The notes beneath the pieces were generated by a model. That model did not search any database. It worked only from the letters and a program-made list of their open reading frames with translations, and was not told where the DNA came from. Positions 8,052-12,546 of a stretch of DNA of 12,546 nucleotides are shown here, in pieces (the first letter of the stretch is position 1; each line of letters starts with the position of its first letter). Both the position numbers and the translations under genes were made by a program. Source of the DNA: an uncultured Eubacteriales bacterium (lineage in GTDB: Bacteria; Bacillota; Clostridia; Oscillospirales; Butyricicoccaceae). The stretch covers positions 1 through 12,546 of the forward strand of contig CAJUGU010000117.1 in assembly GCA_910586105.1 (NCBI GenBank), in the 5' to 3' direction.

Positions 8052-8081
8052 TTGACAATAAAACCGGAAGGATAGTATAAT
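8052..8081 (+). promoter_or_regulatory. Sigma-A-type promoter of the kinase/solute-binding-protein operon
   Basis: TTGACA at 8052-8057 and TATAAT at 8076-8081, both exact consensus, are separated by 18 bases. Transcription should start near 8088, giving a leader of about 94 bases before the kinase ATG at 8182. This is the clearest promoter in the window. Confidence 0.88.
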
Positions 8082-8125
8082 AAACTAAAGCGGCCAATGG
8101 GCCTGCTTTCCAGAACTGTGAGGGG

Positions 8126-8163
8126 CGCCTTCCCGGAAGGAAGGCGAGTGCTCATTCAGAGCA
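8126..8163 (+). other. Two hairpins in the kinase 5' leader
   Basis: CGCCTTCC (8126-8133) pairs perfectly with GGAAGGCG (8139-8146) around a 5-base loop. TGCTC (8149-8153) pairs with GAGCA (8159-8163). The second ends just before the G-rich ribosome binding site (8165-8174). No T-tract follows, so these are not terminators; they may tune mRNA stability or ribosome access. Confidence 0.5.
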
Positions 8164-8181
8164 TGGGAATGGGGTTTGTTC

Positions 8182-10737
8182 ATGAGAGAAACGTCGACCA
8201 GGCAGATGAAACGACAAGGTTTTTTCCTGCTCGTTTCCATTATCTTGATTTTCAGCATTTTCGGAACGATTGTATTTTCGGTATCGAAAAAAACATCCCG
8301 GGAAATGGCGGCGTCGGCCATCCAAAACCTGAGCGAAAGCCTGGATCTGCTCCAATGCACGATTGAGGCGATCCTGCGCAGCGAAGCGGAGTTTCAGGAG
8401 CTGATCGCGCAGGAGGTCGCGCACGCGGACGACCCGGAAGCATTTATCCGCAACTGCAACAAAAATCAGACCATGTCGAAGCTGTCGCTGATCCTGGCCG
8501 GGCAGACCGAAGGGATTTCCAACGACGGCCAGCCGTTCACGGCGGAAGGGCTGGACTTTTCCGCAGGCGGGACGGTCGCCGGGCTGCCGATCTCCCAATC
8601 GTATTTAAATTATATGGGCACCTGGTCCTATACCATCAAATGCCCCGTAGAACGGGACGGGGAAACGATCGGGACCCTTTACGCCGAATATGTTTACGAT
8701 GCGATCGACCAATCGCTGCCCAACGGCTTTTACAACCAGCAGGCGACGCTATACATCATGGACGCCGAAAGCCAGCGGTTTGTCCTGAAGCCCAAGGGGA
8801 TGGGGCAGCGCAGCGCGGGGCATCTGAACCTGACCGATTTTTACCGGGCAAACAGCATCCAGGATACGACGATCCGATCCGAGGTGGACGAATGCCTGCG
8901 CACGGGAAAAAACGCCTTGTTTTATCACGACATCCGGGCGGTACACGCCCTGAATTACATGTGGGCGGTCAACGGCGGGACGATTTTCCTGGTCGGTTAT
9001 GTACCGGTGCAGGCGATCCAGCAGGAAGGGCGGACGGTCAACCAGAACATCATGATCGTGGTCGTATCGCTGCTGGCGGCATTTTTCCTGTGCATCGGCC
9101 TGTATTATTTAAGCTGGCGGCAGCAGGAAAAGCTGCGCCGGGAACAGGAATCCGAACGGCGGCTCCACAGCCAGCAGCTGGCCGAAGCCCTGCGGGCGGC
9201 GCAGATCGCCAGCGAGTCCAAGACGACCTTCCTGTCGAACATGTCGCACGATATCCGCACCCCGATGAACGCCGTGCTCGGCTTCGCAACGCTGCTGGCC
9301 CGGGATGCGGAAAACCCCGTCAAGGTGCGGGAATACACCAAAAAGATCATGGCCTCCGGCCAGCACCTGCTCAGCCTGATCAATGATATCCTGGACGTTT
9401 CCAAGATCGAAAGCGGTAAAGTCGTGCTCAATCTGGAACAGTTCGTCCTGAACGATGTGATATCCTCCGTGGACGCGATCATCCAGCCGATGGCGAAAGC
9501 AAAAGGCCAGGAATTCCATCTGGAAGTATCCGGGATCCATCACGAATACCTGATCGGGGACGAGACCCGGATCAACCAGATCCTGATCAACCTGCTTTCC
9601 AACGCGGTCAAATATACGCCGGAGGGCGGACAAATCTGGTTCCGTATGATCGGGCTGAAACAGCATTCGAGCCAGTATGAGCATATCCGGATCGAGGTGG
9701 AGGACAACGGCTACGGCATGACGCCGGAATATTTGAAGACCATTTTCGACGCCTTTTCCCGCGCGGAAAACAGCACCACGAACAAGGTGCAGGGCACCGG
9801 CCTTGGGATGGCGATCACCAAAAGCATTGTAGAGATGATGGGCGGGAGCATCGAAGTTTCCAGCGAAATGGGGCGCGGCTCGTTGTTCCGGGTCGAGCTG
9901 GAATTGCGCGTCTGTGAGGAAGCCGCCGGCCGGCAGTTCTGGCAGCAGCGGGAGATCTCCCGCGTGCTGGCGGTCGTCGGGAACGCGGAAGGCCGCGAAA
10001 ACATCGAAAATCTGATGCAGGAAACCGGCGTGCAGCTGGATATCGTAGCCACGCCGCAAGCGGCGCTGGAAGAGATCCGGGGCGGCGAAGCGTTCCAGGC
10101 GCTCCTGTTGGATTGGGAAGATTTCGGCCTGCCGGCGGCCCGGACGCTGCGGGAGGCGCTCCCGGACGCCGTCCCCCTGCTCCTTCTGGCCGAATTCGAC
10201 GCGGAAGGGATGGAAGAGGCGCTTGCGTTCCGTCGGACGGAACCCCTGACAAAGCCGTTCTTTGTTTCCGCCTTCCGGGCGAAGATCGCGGAGCTGTGGG
10301 ACGAAACGGCGGGCGCGCCGGAGCCGGACGAAGACGACGTTTTGAAGGGGCTGCATTTCCTCGCCGCGGAAGATAACGAGATCAACGCGGAGATCCTTGC
10401 GGAGCTGTTGGAAGTCGAAGGCGCGACCTGCGTGATCGTCGAAGACGGGCGGCAGGCCGTGGAACGGTTCCAAAGCGCGCCGCCGGGCGAGTTCGACGCG
10501 ATCCTGATGGACGTGCAAATGCCGGTGATGGGCGGCCACGAGGCGACCCGGGCGATCCGCGCGTTGGCGCGCGAAGACGCAGCCGCGATCCCGATCGTCG
10601 CGATGACGGCCAACGCCTTCACCGAGGACGAAAAGGCCGCGTTGGACGCCGGCATGGATGCCCACGTCCCCAAGCCCCTGCGTATGGAGCAGCTGAAAAA
10701 GGTCATGAAACAATGCATGAAGGGAGGATGCACATGA
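8182..10737 (+). CDS. Hybrid sensor histidine kinase (sensor-HisKA-HATPase-degenerate REC-REC)
   Basis: An 851-aa membrane sensor kinase. ATG 8182 is preferred over an in-frame TTG at 8176 because the G-rich site GGGAATGGGG (8165-8174) is well spaced from it. TM1 is at about 11-34 and TM2 at 290-311. The ~255-residue outside domain between them is probably double-Cache-like, with the segment LPNGFYNQQATLYIMDAESQ. A short coiled linker leads to HisKA with His356 in SHDIRTPMN. HATPase boxes follow: N474 in LLSNAVKY, D508 in DNGYG, GTGLG at 538-542. A first receiver (about 592-705) keeps Asp644 and a Lys-Pro, but lacks the acidic pair and the Ser/Thr. A complete receiver (about 725-845) has E730/D731, acceptor D777, T809 and K831. 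No HPt or DNA-binding domain is present, so a separate partner is needed. The solute-binding lipoprotein gene overlaps its stop. Confidence 0.95.
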   Translation: MRETSTRQMKRQGFFLLVSIILIFSIFGTIVFSVSKKTSREMAASAIQNLSESLDLLQCTIEAILRSEAEFQELIAQEVAHADDPEAFIRNCNKNQTMSKLSLILAGQTEGISNDGQPFTAEGLDFSAGGTVAGLPISQSYLNYMGTWSYTIKCPVERDGETIGTLYAEYVYDAIDQSLPNGFYNQQATLYIMDAESQRFVLKPKGMGQRSAGHLNLTDFYRANSIQDTTIRSEVDECLRTGKNALFYHDIRAVHALNYMWAVNGGTIFLVGYVPVQAIQQEGRTVNQNIMIVVVSLLAAFFLCIGLYYLSWRQQEKLRREQESERRLHSQQLAEALRAAQIASESKTTFLSNMSHDIRTPMNAVLGFATLLARDAENPVKVREYTKKIMASGQHLLSLINDILDVSKIESGKVVLNLEQFVLNDVISSVDAIIQPMAKAKGQEFHLEVSGIHHEYLIGDETRINQILINLLSNAVKYTPEGGQIWFRMIGLKQHSSQYEHIRIEVEDNGYGMTPEYLKTIFDAFSRAENSTTNKVQGTGLGMAITKSIVEMMGGSIEVSSEMGRGSLFRVELELRVCEEAAGRQFWQQREISRVLAVVGNAEGRENIENLMQETGVQLDIVATPQAALEEIRGGEAFQALLLDWEDFGLPAARTLREALPDAVPLLLLAEFDAEGMEEALAFRRTEPLTKPFFVSAFRAKIAELWDETAGAPEPDEDDVLKGLHFLAAEDNEINAEILAELLEVEGATCVIVEDGRQAVERFQSAPPGEFDAILMDVQMPVMGGHEATRAIRALAREDAAAIPIVAMTANAFTEDEKAALDAGMDAHVPKPLRMEQLKKVMKQCMKGGCT

Positions 10738-12035
10738 AGAAAGGCAACCGGATCGCCGCCTGCGCAGCGGCCTGCATGATCCTGTCATTGACGGCCTGCG
10801 GCGGGCAGGAGGAGACGAAAAACCTGATCCCGAAGGAACGGGAAGAGGAGCGGATCGTCAACCTGTTCAGCCCCATGGAGAAGACCGACCCCGACGCGGA
10901 AAACGTGGCCCGCACCGCGTCCGACCTGACCGTCGCAATGGCGGAGGAAACGCTGGGCATCACCATGGAATACTGGACGTACACCGCCGAGGATTATCAG
11001 GATAAGGCTTATGACGAGGTCTGTCTGGACCGGGTGCGCAACGACATGGACGACTTGTACCTGCTAAACCCCGACACCATCCTGACGCTGGGGGAAGAGG
11101 GCAGGCTCATGGACCTTTCCGGGCTGGAAAGCGCAAAGAACCTGCGCGAGATCGTCCTGACGGCCAATACGGTCGACGGCAAGCTGGTCGCGATCCCGCA
11201 GGAAGTTGTGGCATACGGCCTGTTCGTGAACGTCGACCTGTTCAACCGGTACGGCCTTTCCCTGCCGGAAACGCCGGAGGAGTTTTTGGAATGCTGCCGG
11301 GTTTTCAAAGAAAACGGGATTGAGACGCCCATCGGCGCAAACCGCTGGTGGCTGGAGACGTTCGTCTTTGCGCAGGCATACGCCGACCTGTATAACGGCG
11401 GGGATACCGAAGAGGAGATCGCCGCCCTGAACAGCGGCGCGGCCAAATACAGCGATTATATGCGTCCGGGGTTCGAGTTCCTTCAGACGCTGATCGATAA
11501 CGGGTATATCGACGCGGAAAAAGCCTACGTCAGCGAGGCGATCGAGGCCGAAAGGCCAGACTTCCTTGCGGGGAAAACGCCGATTGTAATGGCGTATTGG
11601 GGCGCGGCGAACACCGAAACGGCCTACGGGAAGACCGATTTCGAGATGCGGGTGATCGGGTTCCCCAGCAGCCGGGGGCAAATGCCGGTCATGCCGATGA
11701 CCGGATTGGCGGTCGGCGCAAACGCCGAGCACCGCGAGGACGCGGCGGCGGTTTTGGACATCATGGTTTCGGACGAGGCGCTTCAGATCTATTCGGAGAC
11801 CAACCGGGTGATCTCGCCTTCAAAGAATATCAAGGTAGACTGCGTCCCGGCCTTGCAGCCGCTGAACGACCGGATCGAAGAAGGCGTTTATGTGTTGGGC
11901 TCCAACGCGGGGATGAATGTCGAGCAGTGGGGCAACACCTGCCTGATCGTGCGCGACCTGCTGGCGGGCGCGTCGGTGGACGCGTGTATGGCGTCCTTTG
12001 ACGCCTTGCAGGAGGAATCGCTGAATAAGCAGTAA
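10734..12035 (+). CDS. Extracellular solute-binding lipoprotein (family 1 type), kinase-coupled
   Basis: A 433-aa exported lipoprotein. The start at 10734 overlaps the kinase stop (ATGA), and AGGGAGG lies at 10721-10727; an in-frame ATG at 10713 lacks this support. The signal sequence begins MKKGNR and ends in a lipobox Leu-Thr-Ala-Cys, with Cys22 the probable lipidated residue. The mature part has the two-lobe pattern of sugar-type ABC binding proteins: LMDLSGLES, a KLVAIPQEVVAYGLFVNVDLF strand pair, LPETPEEFLECCRVFKENG, then FLAGKTPIVMAYWGA and SRGQMPVMPMTGLAVGANA. No permease or ATPase gene is adjacent, and the gene ends at a terminator. It could either serve a distant transporter or act as ligand-presenting subunit for the hybrid kinase; the coupling favours the second. 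Family is confident by overall pattern, ligand unknown. Confidence 0.9.
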   Translation: MKKGNRIAACAAACMILSLTACGGQEETKNLIPKEREEERIVNLFSPMEKTDPDAENVARTASDLTVAMAEETLGITMEYWTYTAEDYQDKAYDEVCLDRVRNDMDDLYLLNPDTILTLGEEGRLMDLSGLESAKNLREIVLTANTVDGKLVAIPQEVVAYGLFVNVDLFNRYGLSLPETPEEFLECCRVFKENGIETPIGANRWWLETFVFAQAYADLYNGGDTEEEIAALNSGAAKYSDYMRPGFEFLQTLIDNGYIDAEKAYVSEAIEAERPDFLAGKTPIVMAYWGAANTETAYGKTDFEMRVIGFPSSRGQMPVMPMTGLAVGANAEHREDAAAVLDIMVSDEALQIYSETNRVISPSKNIKVDCVPALQPLNDRIEEGVYVLGSNAGMNVEQWGNTCLIVRDLLAGASVDACMASFDALQEESLNKQ

Positions 12036-12040
12036 GCGCG

Positions 12041-12078
12041 GCGGACGGTTATCCAGAGCGGATAGCCGTCCGCTTTTT
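12041..12078 (+). terminator. Intrinsic terminator of the kinase/lipoprotein operon
   Basis: A 14-bp stem (GCGGACGGTTATCC at 12041-12054 with 12060-12073, one T-G wobble), loop AGAGC and five T bases at 12074-12078, six bases after the lipoprotein stop codon. Confidence 0.92.
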
Positions 12079-12193
12079 GAATGGATTCGGACGGGCGCGG
12101 CGCAGGGCGGCAGACGGCTTCAAGCCCGGCGCGGACGGATGGAAAGCGCGCCGCTCGGCTTTCGGGACGGGACGGCCGGATCGGGGCCGCGGG
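12079..12193. other. Intergenic stretch without a recognisable gene
   Basis: A GC-rich stretch after the operon terminator. A weak open frame crosses it, but it has no ribosome binding site and an Arg/Gly-rich, low-complexity translation. I see no RNA gene or repeat in it. Confidence 0.5.
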
Positions 12194-12222
12194 TTGACGT
12201 CCCTGCAAAGATGCGGTAAAAT
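12194..12222 (+). promoter_or_regulatory. Sigma-A-type promoter upstream of a short putative transcript
   Basis: TTGACG at 12194-12199 (5/6), a 17-base spacer, and TAAAAT at 12217-12222 (5/6). A start site near 12229 would put a hairpin with T-tract about 40-60 bases downstream, so the product may be a short RNA or an attenuated leader rather than an mRNA. Confidence 0.65.
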
Positions 12223-12268
12223 GAAGGTAAACATGTTCAAGAAGCTCCTGCCGCTTTTCGGGGAGGAT

Positions 12269-12289
12269 CCCGGGCCGCCGGGGCTTTTT
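12269..12289 (+). terminator. Candidate short terminator or attenuator
   Basis: CCCGG (12269-12273) pairs with CCGGG (12278-12282) around GCCG, followed by GC and five T bases at 12285-12289. The alternative pairing AAGCTCC (12242-12248) with GGGGCTT (12280-12286, one T-G wobble) would use the same bases and exclude this stem. It is short but all G-C, and sits about 60 bases from the predicted start of the upstream promoter. Confidence 0.4.
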
Positions 12290-12390
12290 ATTTATGGAAA
12301 GCGGTTGGCGGGTGTGGTATCCGCACAGCAAGCGGTGGAGCGCGTAAGGAAAGGCGGGGCGCGAAGCTGAAGCGGAAAGTGAAAGGGAAT

Positions 12391-12490
12391 GGCAAAAAAC
12401 GGCGGAAACGCGCGTTGAAAGGGGATAAGAAGGCGCGGTTTTTGCCAGCGGAGCGACTGCGCGGCCATAGGGGGAAACGGCGTTTTTTGC
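12391..12490. repeat. Overlapping inverted repeats around a GGCAAAAAACG motif
   Basis: GGCAAAAA (12391-12398) is complementary to TTTTTGCC (12439-12446). The overlapping GCAAAAAACG (12392-12401) is complementary over 10 bases to CGTTTTTTGC (12481-12490). The two pairings cannot form together in one RNA. The surrounding bases 12360-12480 are purine-rich and I find no supported CDS in them. Confidence 0.45.
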
Positions 12491-12494
12491 ACCG

Positions 12495-12534
12495 GGAAAA
12501 ATTTTTAGAAAAAAATCGAAAAAAGGTGTTGACA
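12495..12534 (+). promoter_or_regulatory. A-tracts and -35 box of a promoter cut by the window end
   Basis: AAAAA/TTTTT tracts and A-runs at 12497-12524 precede an exact TTGACA at 12529-12534. The expected -10 (about 12552) lies outside the window. AT-rich tracts just upstream of a -35 resemble an UP element, often found before stable RNA or highly expressed genes. Confidence 0.5.
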
Positions 12535-12546
12535 TCCGGTTGGGAG

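Noticed and set aside
10713..10733. Earlier ATG for the solute-binding lipoprotein
   Set aside because: The ribosome binding site at 10721-10727 lies inside this extension. ATG 10734 gives a normal lipoprotein signal and the ATGA overlap.
9109..10788. 559-codon minus-strand open frame opposite the hybrid kinase
   Set aside because: It is a shadow frame. The plus strand encodes intact HisKA, HATPase and receiver motifs.
12077..12370. 97-codon plus-strand frame downstream of the operon terminator
   Set aside because: Its start lies in the T-tract of the terminator, with no ribosome binding site and a low-complexity Arg/Gly-rich N-terminus. The later in-frame Met at 12233 has only a weak AAGG, and the frame crosses a candidate terminator.
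12340..12546. Lys/Arg-rich frame open to the window end
   Set aside because: It has no start codon with a ribosome binding site. The basic composition simply reflects purine-rich intergenic DNA, and it runs through A-tracts and a -35 box.

Overview
The window is GC-rich DNA (roughly 60% in most genes) with strong GGAGG-type ribosome binding sites, sigma-A-like promoters, short intergenic spaces and S-layer homology (SLH) domains. I infer a Gram-positive member of the Clostridia (Bacillota), perhaps a gut Oscillospiraceae-type organism. The protein families support this; no marker gene is present to fix the taxon.

Region 1 (about 1-6340, plus strand) is a MacAB-like efflux module: a membrane-anchored periplasmic-adaptor-type protein whose 5' end lies outside the window (to 1766), an ABC ATPase (1782-2534) and a MacB/FtsX-type permease (2531-3766, overlapping the ATPase stop by 4 bases). 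After 112 bases follows a secreted 791-residue protein with three N-terminal SLH repeats (3879-6254), closed by a strong terminator. The layout suggests an exporter paired with a wall-anchored envelope protein. The adaptor is unusual in appearing to contain two tandem lipoyl/hairpin/barrel modules.

Region 2 (6345-7705) is a lower-GC divergent pair: an unrecognised 291-residue protein on the minus strand and a small XRE/Cro-type regulator on the plus strand. An AT-rich spacer between them carries promoter elements and inverted/direct repeats that look like operator sites. The regulator ends at a strong bidirectional terminator.

Region 3 (7706-8181) has no credible gene. It contains a nearly unbroken chain of stem-loops (7736-7955), a GC-rich stretch, and a near-consensus promoter (TTGACA, 18-base spacer, TATAAT) driving the next operon through a structured leader.

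Region 4 (8182-12078, plus strand) is a two-gene signalling operon: a hybrid histidine kinase (large extracytoplasmic sensor, HisKA, HATPase, degenerate receiver, intact receiver) translationally coupled (ATGA) to an extracellular solute-binding lipoprotein with no permease or ATPase genes beside it. The simplest reading is that the lipoprotein presents a ligand to the kinase sensor. This is the best candidate for an uncharacterised system here. A strong terminator closes the operon.

Region 5 (12079-12546) has no convincing CDS. It holds a good promoter, a hairpin with a T-tract about 45 bases downstream of its -10 box, overlapping inverted repeats, and, at the very end, A-tracts followed by TTGACA, which suggests that another transcription unit starts just beyond the window.
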